Below, piece after piece: positions 29,901 to 37,378 of a stretch of 64,000 nucleotides of DNA. The stretch's first letter is position 1. Every line of letters begins with the position of its first letter. The notes under the pieces were generated by a model. The model did no database searches and was not told the origin of the DNA. It saw only the letters and a program-made list of their open reading frames with translations. A program made the translations under genes and the position numbers. Origin of the DNA: Symbiodinium natans (lineage: Eukaryota > Sar > Dinophyceae > Suessiales > Symbiodiniaceae); the NCBI GenBank assembly GCA_905221605.1, contig CAJNDS010000757.1, positions 658,887 to 722,886 on the forward strand, in the 5' to 3' direction.

Positions 29901-32072
29901 TCGACGCCGTATCCAGCTGAGAAGGATCAGGAGACCCAAGAAGAGAATATCCAGATGGAGTCGGTTCGCTTAGTGCAGGGGCTGATTGGAGAATTAACGT
30001 GGTTGGCCACGAAAACAAGGTTGGATATCGCGTGGGCGGTGAACCGTGCTTCTCAGCTTTCTAGCAAGCGTCCTAGCAGGGCGATTGCAGTGTGCCAAAA
30101 CATCGTGCGATATCTCCGAGGAAAGCCGGATTTGGGCCTGGTGTACGGGCCGAAGCCTGCGCAGGGCGTGAAGGTCGAAATGACGGAGGGGACTCTAGAA
30201 GTCGCCACAGACGCGTCGTTTGCACCGCTGGGCGAAAAGTCACAAACCGGTGTGGTGTTAAAATGGGCCGGCGCTGTCATCGGCTGGGTTTCCTCAAAGC
30301 AGACGTTCGTCTGCCTGAGTTCGGCAGAAGCTGAGCTATATGCGGCCATGGAAGGTATGGTCATGACAGACAGTGTCAGTGACCTGGTACGCGAACTAGT
30401 AGGGCAGGTGGCGCCAGCTCTCTATTCGGACAACGTTGCATGCACTTGCTTGATCGCTCTCCCGGCGGGCTCATGGAGAACCCGTCATTTGAGACTTCGC
30501 GCGAGAAGATTGCACGAGAGAATAGAGAATGAGGAGCTTCAATGTTTTCACCTACCAGGGGAGGTCATGACCGCGGACCTATTAACCAAGTCGCTTTCGT
30601 CTCAGAGGATGCAGAAGCTACTTGACTTGGCTGGAGTCGTCCAGTTGTCCCATGTCTTAAGATGCGCCGTGGTGGTGCTGAGCATCTCCAGAGCGCAAGC
30701 TCAGCCATCTGAAGATGAAGAAGATGAAGCGTCATGGGTTCCACTTCTGCTAGTAATGGGGTTCACGGTCTTAATCGCAAGACTTTTGGAACTGTGTTTG
30801 CGATGGTGTTGGAGTCAAGGGGCAAGGAGACTTAGAGATCTTCAGGGGCCACCTGAGAACGGAGAACTAGTAGGGTCTGTTCTAGAACAAGTATCTTCGC
30901 AGGGAGCTGTAGACGGGTCTGAGGTGACAGTAGTCGCTTTTGGGGATGACGTTGGACTGGTAGGGCCAGAGGATCAGGTCGAAGTTGTGGCTGCGGACTT
31001 GATCGCTAGGGCGCTAGAAGAAGAAGAACGAGCCTTGTTTCATAGGTGGTATGCTCTATATGTTGAGCCCTATGATCCCTACGACCCGTTGTTAGATGAG
31101 TCCCCATCCCGCAGAGCCTCTCTTGAAGACATTTGGTCGGAACCTCAAAGCCCAAATCCCGAACCTGAAATAGGACAGGGGTCTAGGACCGGGGGAGTAG
31201 AACTGTCTCAGGCGGCAGGGCCTAAAACTAAAGCTCCAGATCCTAAGTCAAGTACCCAAACTTCCTTTCAGGGGCACCATCCCTCGTTGAGTTCTGGGCT
31301 TTCGGAAGAGTCTCTGGTTTCGGGTGGGAGTCTTGAAGTAGACCCTAAGAGTAAGCCTCCTGCACCAAAACCGCCCCCGGATGGTTGGTTGGGAACCGTT
31401 GTAAAAAGGCCTCCGCCCGTGACATCGCAGTCTGTAGCTATCCCTATCCCTAAGCCGAAACTACCGCCTGAAGGTTGGTTGGGAACTGTTGCCCCAAAGC
31501 ATCCAACCGCGAAGGCACAGTCTGTAGGTGTCCCAAAGTCTCCTCCTGTTAAGCAACCCCCACCAGCTCCGAAATTGAACCCGCAAGCTCATCAGGACAT
31601 GATATTAATCGCGCAGACACAAGAATTGATTCAGTGGGAGCTTCGCCGAAATCTCGGCCATCAGCCCATTGAAGGGCTCAGAGATAACTTCCACTACATT
31701 CCCGAACTTGGTCTGCTGATAAGATGGCATCCGATGTGGCGCCAACAGTTCTTCGACCCAAGTCGGACAGCACTTCCGATATCACTAAGCAGGTTGGTTG
31801 GGGATCGTCGGTCTTTCTGTATCTTCAGGGATGGTACCAGTGGCATTCTTGATGACAACTTCAGGGTCACGCGCCAAGGGGCGAACGTCTCAACGATGCA
31901 ATGGCAGGGGAGAACTGAGTTCCTTGTAGCTCCTCCAACCCCTATAGCTCCTGTACCAAACCCTCCTCCAAGCAAATCGAAAGCCGCAGGTCCCAAACCA
32001 AAATCTAAGCCGAAATCTCAACCGAAAGCCGAGCCGAAGCCGAAAACACCACCACGTCGCTTAACACAGTGA
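20967..32072 (+). CDS. Copia-type Gag-Pol polyprotein with methyltransferase-like and 2OG-dioxygenase domains
   Basis: One 3,701-residue ORF; the ATG is in good context (GAGCCATGG). Domains in order: disordered N-terminus with RSLD repeats and a short coiled coil (289-317); helical Gag core (about 639-875); CCCH zinc finger C915-C924-C930-H934 (C-x8-C-x5-C-x3-H); CCHC-like finger C945-C948-H957-C962; Gly/Lys-rich linkers; LEPDGA repeats (about 1113-1160); two retropepsin-like domains (D1198-S-G and D1348-G-G); C5-methyltransferase-like domain (HLFSG 1550-1554, GGPPC ending C1604, FEHP 1671-1674); integrase zinc finger H1842-H1847-C1854-C1857 and catalytic D1881, D2034, E2070 (D-x35-E); 2OG-Fe(II) dioxygenase (H2430-x-D2432, GGE motif, H2491, R2500); copia RT (D2802, YVDD 2906-2909); RNase H (D3082, E3121, D3155). 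The C-terminal extension (about 3220-3701) has a signal-like stretch, one membrane segment (about 3257-3282) and a Pro/Lys-rich tail. The virion and replication roles are family knowledge; the roles of the extra domains are inferred. Confidence 0.95.
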   Translation: MDLSMRRGRSPAGQTGQTPSSMGTASRMASPPATPAEISREVRVDETSLEPSYDTSQQIQGGEALQLGRSEASTGQGPRGQGPSNSENAQHFSLNEAWEAAQQQEEISVDDARERNRTMRSLDQNDGDNMQIHRQRSLDRDNDETATSLRQTISGSPGPGSLDPDASRRGSLDPTNDPRGGQSSWNALEALRSSLRSVGLGTRSDEQNLAVAGRAQQGPEERMSPLPLAGACVGTGPLAVRETPQTQGALAAQDLAQVGSSGLGVRGVEGLLYRDPMSHSGQSRHSGSELAQLVEGMSQMQGLLQGVHARLQSLEEARSVGSGGSRNTYSLGRVDMEALRAHFGALEMDPSAPRNPPVAPGLDGRELATPEHPVEAYPIPLHDRTSQASSPIATRPVEQHFIGSPDSFGSQPHAPLTSTFQRPLMHLWEIDAGVGLRSRESASDGSLDLWGQSRGDKGIGKGNPEPRSPAPLQAPINSSLQGQVGPSIPPDPVPTVAQRTAPAQELTVWIGDVEYEVGFEGGRATVKGRVDRGLDFGCSRPAYRPPSPPPRPPQTTPPPSPPAHVPFVHQEMTASSSQQAFVPGASVPVLSMYPRPLMESMPDMRAHDDARAYAPDRSREIMLPTLEITPEEGPLAVGDWLTLIAPLISDLAPAASTWWGLVAAEADRRYKVWLQSPPLERAALKGALPENLQEPRYMRLEQRTVSMLIKALPKDLSEELISQGDLTTVGVLFRVLIKGQPGGAKERQLILSYLHNPGVASSPSDANLKLRRWSRWASRGRQLGISMPDPSLLLKGIDSLMAGVLKSYTQASFRLSFVRVQSSLDHAPTLESVLSYLKHVQAEAELLEYGLESDPKKPRVAKATETDDVASPNAPNNPRKGSPKGKPKGKPKGKDQGGSGGSGGTREGQENKPTCKGYLTPRGCAFGDNCRNLHDFAEAARQQVCYACGATDPATNHRRPECPTLQGPQFKKGDKGGKGGKGNKGNKGGPPKGGKPNIAAATVETPGPVIAEVATNASTHSGNTSAAAGTSAEQEAGRVLKGIRLACLQGPGVASLQDGGSPVSFGPVSFGASTSDLKVSCGPGGIGEVASNLQESPRSSEGGVPKWTRSRADVRLEPQGTVHPDWLEPEGANRLSWLEPDGASESRDRLEPDGADMGDFRELKLPGFEKDVPRFCTFGVEVVVGEDERISVAEAFLDSGATHVYRYAQVREYQSAVACDIMLPVGLSVGRMSSKGSLLSMDTKPAVIPLGKVVEVLGCEVRWDFQGPLVKHPLRGLLGVRTVHGRMVLGVADARALVDELETAWELGVTREDPSPSLRVVESAGSQGQPCVSVRFLKAEENTLGLIDGGATNALRQGSAKELQQASVVKVELAAGQTELRMNEQGTLLTAHRVTPILHLGPAIECLGMVLEWSTEGIRLTHPTRGELPVTLVKGCPMIAQELLMDLILELEDKIRVRELRVKAMQLSESPDFEIQGSLKEALNACRGDAKKESVVLAAYAKKIFPEVPHDILQQVAPLQVNPETNDAQTTGLNRRARRRLKKAQRVLVHLFSGQQSWKAKHDEAFLEVELNRGRDLFNESLYSYVLQEILSGKVKGILGGPPCRTMSRSRARSPGPRVLRARHGIERFGLEGLTGKERTLAIRDTVLILRMLFLMHVTQEVQEGNAYLGFEHPRDPAELDPSPEAQALPSLWEWPEIKGLGLYKVRFDQGALGHDHVKPSVFATSSWMVAEELSDKVVPPTARWISTSSDTESLRERMERTSKASKWAPGLVSILQRGWELWSSSREENVNAVRDRIRLLSGLMIDEGMDPEVVRRICSELNPPFPRVSRLKPKEQSFKEHCQRGHAPWRGDCRACLESAAFHHPCRRRKHAHMFSLCVDLTGPYTKGSDQEGIARYAVVGVYTFPRFWKNGEPVEDDGRGVGVISENEGEKEDMGKAGEQDEPIPNPDEWAEIEGEEEPAADPLPADVDEVKKEERRWKAICEASLDPLPAIRIPFLIPVYKKSPKQVTEAVARIFIRLKTLGLPLHRVHSDRGAEFVNKTFLSWCRARDLHVTTTAADLPQSNGLAERFIGLIKRQARSLLHSVGARSSDWPHAMRYSVETMYDEAMRGLGVIPKRQQLPFGANIYVRERTWRWASWTARAVQATVLAPSEHVSKGWVVRVTRPDGTPVLLITTLAYQKVREPEPLNAPPEAAEQPSEAFPVDSPAAGSRPKAPRPLGGFITGRESRVPSEAEPPLPPPADAPSVPRRRIRAKGGLRRLVPQGGGPEMLGMLQKLKSLGVSWVDEDENHSGSGESEDEESGHTILFALPVEESSFKVCHVEAVDGVEQEAKLLREQGAMSRRAVCDLVLRSKWPSCRNHRRADKTTHEKGRLAVLGAFAHGGIYGVTQVTHQKPEMVKTLNVYLRQEVPDATYTAILVSQRGPSEWHRDVNNAEGSINWVVPLGDFQGGEIRVLPEGLRTDEADVDEHMGILYPPANHPVSFNPKRRHKVLPHTGNRLVLVAYTPRGWTRLPESTIKELRELGFPVPPLPKGSEPVVRAVSVAYVGDDSSEGDGGLGCTIVDDQQYAMDEKLVEMLQADLYFLSRVFSWECQLASETLREAGPSNCPSMCYINMLDSQIQELQEELLWIDSGTKLDGTVSGHDDERLAKAMIRTLAVKESEKGPQEESEPEVFLQARTIDPQQAAGELEKWVPPLLDEYTGLRFQYEAIYPIDVNQLCEEDVQSGAIEILPAKVVFTRKPPVGKRRARIVACGNFQQKTWSDQVAVARREVYASGLDTIALRIQLRQASLCGWTAAILDIRKAFLYAPLHERKGKGKRIILMPPKILVKAKIIPPSERWVIQRALYGLDLSPAAWSRHRDKCLSQLKWAFEGLEYRLTQSDSEPSLWKIQDSSNALKGLIGVYVDDMLLSACRGLLESVAGAIQTLWETSDIKFAEDGLHFLGVDIRLHNGRYYLTQVSYVTELLNRHPEIEGTASTPYPAEKDQETQEENIQMESVRLVQGLIGELTWLATKTRLDIAWAVNRASQLSSKRPSRAIAVCQNIVRYLRGKPDLGLVYGPKPAQGVKVEMTEGTLEVATDASFAPLGEKSQTGVVLKWAGAVIGWVSSKQTFVCLSSAEAELYAAMEGMVMTDSVSDLVRELVGQVAPALYSDNVACTCLIALPAGSWRTRHLRLRARRLHERIENEELQCFHLPGEVMTADLLTKSLSSQRMQKLLDLAGVVQLSHVLRCAVVVLSISRAQAQPSEDEEDEASWVPLLLVMGFTVLIARLLELCLRWCWSQGARRLRDLQGPPENGELVGSVLEQVSSQGAVDGSEVTVVAFGDDVGLVGPEDQVEVVAADLIARALEEEERALFHRWYALYVEPYDPYDPLLDESPSRRASLEDIWSEPQSPNPEPEIGQGSRTGGVELSQAAGPKTKAPDPKSSTQTSFQGHHPSLSSGLSEESLVSGGSLEVDPKSKPPAPKPPPDGWLGTVVKRPPPVTSQSVAIPIPKPKLPPEGWLGTVAPKHPTAKAQSVGVPKSPPVKQPPPAPKLNPQAHQDMILIAQTQELIQWELRRNLGHQPIEGLRDNFHYIPELGLLIRWHPMWRQQFFDPSRTALPISLSRLVGDRRSFCIFRDGTSGILDDNFRVTRQGANVSTMQWQGRTEFLVAPPTPIAPVPNPPPSKSKAAGPKPKSKPKSQPKAEPKPKTPPRRLTQ

Positions 32073-32564
32073 AGCGGAAACTGTAGACCTCAAACAAGGC
32101 GTACTCCTAGAAGTCCTGATTCCTAGTCTTAAGTGATGTAGGTTTTGGGTGTTTAGATAGGGTTGACGGGGTAAGTTCTCCTTCCTTTGGGGCCAGTAGC
32201 GTCTTAAAGGGTTTTCTAGGTCCTATGCTTGGTACAGATAAGTATGTGGACACCGTCTTGCGTAAGCTGGTTTTCCGTAGTCTTGAGCGTCGCAGAGTGT
32301 TTGAAACCGCAGTATCGTTTAGAGCATCTTGATCGTAGGCAGCCGGTAAGTGCTGCTATTGTTTCCGAGAAGGGGAGCTCGCTGGACCTTTGGGATTCCT
32401 GTCCTGTCCTTAGGCGTCCCCCCGTAGATCTCCTTTAGATCTCCGTTGTTGGTGTTGTTACGCAGAAAAGGCCTTGAGCTTTGAGCACTCACTCCACGGC
32501 CTAACAACTACCTGGCCAAGTGTTTGAAAGAGTGGTGTGCCTTAGATATGAGTTTGCATGCTGC
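32073..32564 (+). other. 3' untranslated region of the retrotransposon
   Basis: About 490 bp between the TGA and the polypurine tract. Open frames here are under 70 codons with no domains. It probably carries RNA processing or packaging signals, but none can be named from the sequence. Confidence 0.6.
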
Positions 32565-32573
32565 AAAGGGGGA
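32565..32573 (+). promoter_or_regulatory. Polypurine tract
   Basis: AAAGGGGGA lies directly before the 3' LTR, the expected place for plus-strand priming in LTR elements. Confidence 0.85.
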
Positions 32574-32728
32574 GTCTTGATGATGAAGCATCATATCCCT
32601 TCTGCAGGCCTTTTAGCTATGATCAAGTGCAGTATCTGAAAAGGGCGATTTGACTTGTGCGAGTTCACAGGTGTCTTGGCAGCATTAACCCTAAACCCTA
32701 ACCTCTAATCTAAGGGTTGGTTTCCTTA
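32574..32728 (+). repeat. 3' LTR of the copia-type element
   Basis: Reads identical to the 5' LTR over 155 bp and passes directly into a CCCTAAA array at 32,729. Its own internal telomere-like stretch is at 32,686-32,703. Confidence 0.93.
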
Positions 32729-33130
32729 CCCTAAACCCTAAACCCTAAACCCTAAACCCTAAACCCTAAACCCTAAACCCTAAACCCTAAACCCTAAACC
32801 CTAAACCCTAAACCCTAAACCCTAAACCCTAAACCCTAAACCCTAAACCTAAACCCTAAAACCCCTAAACCCTAAACCTAAACCTAAACCCTAAACCCTA
32901 AACCCTAAAAATCCCTAAAAACCCCCTAAACCCTAAAAATCCCCCTAAAAATCCCTAAACCCTAAATCCCTAAACCCTAAAAATCCCTAAACCCTAAACC
33001 CTAAACCCTAAACCCTAAACCCTAAACCCTAAACCCTAAACCCTAATCCCTAAACCCTAAGAATCCCTAAACCCTAAAAATCCCTAAACCCTAAAAATCC
33101 CTAAACCCTAAAAATCCCTAAACCCTAAAA
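32729..33130 (-). repeat. Long CCCTAAA array with AAAATCC variants
   Basis: About 400 bp: pure CCCTAAA for some 20 units, then units interrupted by AAATCC and extra A or C. It abuts the retrotransposon. From 33,131 to 33,270 the sequence changes to degenerate GGGTTT-rich DNA. Confidence 0.9.
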
Positions 33131-33276
33131 TCCAGTTTTTCATTAGGGTTTTTTCGGGGTTTTCCTCTTTTGCATTAGGGTTTCGAGGGTGTTTCGTGTT
33201 TTGGGATTAGGGTTTTGCAGATTCTTGCATTTAGGGATTAGGGTTTGGCGTTTTATGGTTTAGGGCTAAACCGGAT

Positions 33277-33311
33277 TCTCCGGAGGGGGGGCTGCGCCCC
33301 CCCGCCGGAGA
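33277..33311. repeat. 35-bp GC-rich hairpin
   Basis: Two 16-bp arms (TCTCCGGAGGGGGGGC and GCCCCCCCGCCGGAGA) are inverted complements with one mismatch around the three-base loop TGC. The core appears in inverted orientation at 55,162-55,185. The function is unknown. From 33,312 to 33,650 nothing further is recognisable. Confidence 0.75.
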
Positions 33312-33664
33312 CGCCTCCCCCCCGCTAAGGAGAACATTTCTTTCTGAAAAAGAAACGCGCGACACACCCAGCACGAGGCCGAATCATTGCTTCAAATTTG
33401 GTTTCTCTTTTTTCTGAACAAGAACTCCGCTCATCTGCAGATCCTCTTTGTGGGATGGTGGTGGGCTATGCTGCACTGCTGACGTCCTGACGATCCTAGC
33501 CTTATTTGCATTTCGATGGGCTCTTAAATACTAGCTCAAGAATTCTAGATCAAACGCGCCCTGCTCTTCGGCATTGGCTTCCGCTGACTCGATCCTCACA
33601 TGAAGACTCAAGTGCTATCAAACCTTAACCCTGAACCTCTCATCTTTTCAAATGTCCATGTTCA

Positions 33665-33925
33665 TGACATTGCGCGCAAAGTCATATATACTGAGAGCGC
33701 AAGGTCATATAAACAGGAACTAGGCAAAGTCATATAAAGAGCGGCAAGGTCATAAAATCAATCAGCAAGGTCCGTAGGCTGACCCATGACCTTGCCCAAT
33801 CTGTTTATGACCTTACCCAATCTGTACGTGACCAGGCTTTTGCCCGCTCTTTGTATGGCCGCGCCCTCTCTTGGGCAAGGTCATACAAGGTCATATAAAA
33901 AGCGATCAAGGTCCTTTGGATTGGG
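33665..33925. repeat. Repeats of GCAAGGTCATATAAA in both orientations
   Basis: At least five forward copies of a GCAA(A/G)GTCATATAAA unit at 33,670-33,770 are followed by inverted copies (ATGACCTTGCCC, ATGACCTTACCC, GTGACCAGGC) at 33,786-33,840, then forward copies again at 33,876-33,915. ATAAAGAGCGG on the left pairs with CCGCTCTTTGTAT on the right. It could fold into a large cruciform or be a decayed inverted-repeat element. Confidence 0.7.
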
Positions 33926-34315
33926 CCCCGCCCCCCACTGTCCCCCCTTGCGCTAGGGTTTCGGATCCTCGGGTTAGGGTGAGGCAAAAGGTTCAGGGCC
34001 TAGTGTTTAGGGCAGGGTCTGCGTTGGGTTGTGTGTGCGCCTGTGTTCGTGTGAAACATGTCGATATCTTCTGTCATGGTATGGGATTAGTGAATGCTTA
34101 GACTTGACTAAACCCTAGGATTTAGGGTTTGGGGGTTAGAGTTTAGGGTTGATACCCACAAGCAACATCGAAAAAGATTAGACGCGTGGCCTCTTTCTTT
34201 TCAAAGAGCAGAAGGTCCCTACTACCTTCTTCTACTACGCTTCTTTTTACACATGTGTTGTCATTGCAGTTGTTTTGGCCCTAAGTATTAACGATCTATA
34301 CGATCATACCCTCTA

Positions 34316-34650
34316 TAAATCGATTGACAACAAATAGAAAACCAATAGAAAACCAGTAAAAACCGATAGAAAACCATTAGAAAACTTATAAAAACCAATA
34401 GAACCAACAAAAACCAGTAGAAAACAAATAGAAGCCAATAGAAAACCAATAGAAAACCTATAAACACCAATAGAAAGCCTATAAAAACCAATAGAAAACC
34501 ATAAAAACCATAAAAACCTATAAAAAAACAATAGAAAACCAATAGAAAAGCCATAGAAATCCAACAGAAACCAATAGAAAACAAATAACAACCAAAAAAC
34601 CAATAGAAACCAATAGAAACCAATAGAAAACCAATAGAAAACCAATGGGA
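34316..34650 (+). repeat. AACCAATAGAAA minisatellite
   Basis: About 335 bp of degenerate 11- to 12-base units (AACCAATAGAAA, AACCTATAAAAA). The long aromatic-rich minus-strand frames here are repeat translations, not genes. Confidence 0.9.
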
Positions 34651-34768
34651 AACCCTCAAGACAAAATAAATCGAAATTGTATGTGGGGTCACTCTGAATT
34701 TCCCAAGGTAGTTGTCTAAACAGCTGCCAAGCTGAGCTTAGGTATATTAATCCAGATGCTCAATTTAT

Positions 34769-35060
34769 TTAAGCCCCTTCTCCCCTCCCCGCCCCCTTCC
34801 TCCCTCCCCTCCCCGCCCCCAAACCTCCTCCTCCCCTCTCCTGCCCACAAATCTTTCGAAATCTGCCCCCCCTCCCCCTCTCTCCGCTGCCCAGGATCTC
34901 CCCCCCGCGTTCCAGATCTCTCCAGATCCCCCCCAGATCTCTCCCCCAGTTTCCCCTCCCTGCCCCCTTCCCCCCCACCCCCAAATCTCAGGCCCAGCTG
35001 CCAGATCTGCCCAGATCTTTCTTCCAGATCTCCCCCCCCCAAAATCTCCCCCCCACATCT
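34769..35060 (+). repeat. Pyrimidine-rich strand-asymmetric tract
   Basis: Almost 300 bp of C/T-rich plus strand with CCTCCCC, CCAGATCTC and CCCCAAATCT motifs. Open frames on both strands are Pro/Ser- or Gly/Arg-rich and low complexity. Such polypurine/polypyrimidine DNA can form triplexes, but no function is shown. Confidence 0.8.
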
Positions 35061-35623
35061 TTTGCCCGCGGACAATTTGGCCATTTACAAGGCTTTTCTG
35101 AGTGGCTCAAAGCTTCAAGGCCTGGCAGGGATGCCTCCTGGCAGGGATTGGGGACGCAGACATATCCATGGCGCCCTTCCTCCCCTCGCCCCCTTTACCC
35201 CCGACCCCCGTTCCAAAAAAAAAACCGTTTCGTTCAAAACGTTTCGTTCAAAAGTTATTGGGACCCAAACCCTATACAACTTCTGTAAGGCATTTCACAC
35301 AGACCCGACTGCACAGGGGCTTGGAGGAGCCCGAAAAGATCTGGGCTGGAGAGCCTTAGAGGGTCTGTGAAGCAATTTAGGGGCCTGACATGACATGGCT
35401 CCCCCGGAAGCGGTTTCGGGCAAATTGAAGGGGCTGGAAAAGCCTCCGACAGTTACATAATACTTTACTCAAGTCGCGCTAAGCCAGATGCTTCACTGCA
35501 AACAATCGCAATCCACGAGGCTTCACAGTCACAACAAACAAGCTGCTTCAAGTCACTACCAAGTCTCAATCTCAACACAAGAATTTCGTAGTTAAGCACG
35601 TCGCAATCCACGAACCCGAATGC

Positions 35624-36005
35624 TTTAGGGTTTAGGGTTTAGGGTTTAGGGTTTAGGGTTTAGGGTTTAGGGTTTAGGGTTTAGGGTTTAGGGTCCCTAA
35701 ACCCTAAACCCTAAACCCTAAACCCTAAACCCTAAACCCTAAACCCTAAACCCTAAACCCTAAACCCTAAACCCTAAACCCTAAACCCTAAACCCTAAAC
35801 CCCCTAAACCCTAAACCCCCTAAACCCTAAACCCCCTCAACCCTAAATCCTCTAAACCCTAAACCCCCTAAACCCTAAACCCCCTAAACCCTAAACCCCC
35901 CGAAACCCCAAAACCCCTAAACCCTAAACCCCCCCAACCCTAAACCCCCTAAAGCCTACCCCCTAAACCCTAAACCCTAAACCCTAAACCCTAAACCCTA
36001 AACCC
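35624..36005. repeat. Head-to-head telomeric junction (TTTAGGG)10-T-(CCCTAAA)n
   Basis: Ten perfect TTTAGGG units (35,624-35,693), a single T, then CCCTAAA from 35,695, perfect for about 14 units and then variant (CCCCCTAAACCCTAAA). The G-rich strand runs into the junction from the left and the C-rich strand leaves it on the right. That is the polarity expected of two chromosome ends joined together, and it forms a perfect palindrome of about 140 bp. Confidence 0.92.
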
Positions 36006-36146
36006 CTTGAAGATGACCCTGAAACCTTAAACCCTAAACCCTAAACACCAAACCCTTAACCATTTATGGGAAACCCCTTAGGTTTATGGGCATGGGAACC
36101 CCTTACTAAACCCTAAACCCTGAACCCTGAACCCCTAACCCCCAAC

Positions 36147-36321
36147 CAAAGCCCCAAAGCCCCAAAGCCCCAAAGCCCCCAAGCCCCAAAGCCCCAAGCC
36201 CCAAAGCCCAAAGCCCAAAGCCCCAAAGCCCCAAAGCCCCAAAGCCCCAAAGCCCCTAAGCCCCTAAGCCCCTAAGCCCCTAAGCCCCTAAGCCCCTAAG
36301 CCCCTAAGCCCCTAAGCCCCT
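36147..36321 (+). repeat. AAAGCCCC and TAAGCCCC minisatellites
   Basis: A block of AAAGCCCC units (36,147-36,252) passes into about nine CCCCTAAG units (36,253-36,320). They resemble telomere-derived octamers. Right of it, 36,340-37,370 contains no gene I can support: one 130-codon plus frame (36,444-36,836) with a hydrophobic stretch but no recognised domain, and a (TA)n run at 37,087-37,108. Confidence 0.85.
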
Positions 36322-37378
36322 AGCCCCTAAACCCTAAACTCTAAACCCTGGATGCCAAGAATCGCTCGATTCGAGCGCCTCTAAGTCCACGTGGAATCCT
36401 CCGACAAGGGGTTGAGCACCTTGGGAGTGAGCTGCATTGGCGCATGTCGAAGTGTCATAGAGATGCCTCAGAGTCGAATTTGGATGACCCCAACTTGTCA
36501 CGTGACGTGCCAATTCGTTCGGTCGACACCACATTCGTGTCCGACCAGGTGGACATAGCCAAATCTAGCAGTAACAAGACTTGCGGCTTGACTCTAACTT
36601 CTAATCAGCGGTTGAGGATTCGTTGCCTCTCTGACTGGAGCGCCTGTAGCTTTGCCGCAGGTGTCATGTTGGTGCTTTTCCACATTTTTGCCGCGTTGCT
36701 TGCTTTGCAGTCAGGGCATTCCGGGCCTGAATTCCAAGCAGACTTCAGCTTTGCGGCGAGACGAAATAGAACCATGCTAGAGTACAGAGCCGCGTCGTAT
36801 TTGTTTACGACAGTGCCGTCTCGGAGTTTGAACTAGACTCCATTATAAAAAGACCGAACGCGGACGCATGTGTTGCAGTTTGGGTACTGCCACAAACTTT
36901 GGAAACCGCCATGTTGCAATCTCAGCCCGGGGCCGATACGACGCGGCGCAGCCGTGACCAACAGGCCAGGCCAGGGTTTAAGAGGATTCGGGTTTATGCT
37001 TTTAGGGTTCAGGGTTAGGGTGCTTAGGGTCTAGAGTTGAAGATGTTGAAGCGATGAGGGGCCGGAGGCACTTGTTGTCTTATCTTTTATATATATATAT
37101 ATATATATTGCCACGTCGCCTCAGACCGGTTGAAATCTGGTTCGAGCACGTGAATGTATCACCTTATCGTCTTATAGTCGTCTTCAACCTGCGTTCCGGC
37201 TCGAAAGAAGTAGCATGAAACCAAGTTGTGCAAATCAGGAATCTTCGCTGAGCCGCTGGGGCCTGACACGCTGAGGAAGCACCCTTGCCAGACCTCTCGC
37301 CCACTTCCGCACATCATGCCAGTGAGTCCGGCGCTCCGAGCTTGTTTGTCCTCACCCGTGCCGCTCGGCATTGCCTCC

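Larger units (their letters stand above)
20699..32728 (+). mobile_element. Ty1/copia-type LTR retrotransposon, intact, 12.0 kb
   Basis: The element runs from 5' LTR (20,699-20,853) through primer site, a single gag-pol ORF (20,967-32,072) and polypurine tract to 3' LTR (32,574-32,728). The two 155-bp LTRs read as identical and the 3,701-codon ORF has no stop or frameshift, so the insertion is recent and may still be autonomous. Integrase before reverse transcriptase places it in Ty1/copia (Pseudoviridae-type). It is about twice the usual copia length because of extra domains. The right flank is a pure CCCTAAA array and the left flank is degenerate telomeric DNA. No clear five-base target duplication can be defined, because CCC-rich repeats flank both ends. 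Confidence 0.95.

Noticed and set aside
34316-34650. Possible CRISPR-like array or aromatic-rich membrane protein
   Set aside because: The 11-12 bp degenerate tandem units have no unique spacers. The hydrophobic minus frame is the repeat read in frame, and the host is eukaryotic.
34756-35370. 204-codon Pro/Ser-rich ORF and opposite Gly/Arg-rich ORFs
   Set aside because: They reflect the pyrimidine-rich tract; composition explains them and no domain is seen.
36444-36836. 130-codon plus ORF with one hydrophobic segment
   Set aside because: No domain, no homology I recognise and no splice context; kept only as a note in the region description.
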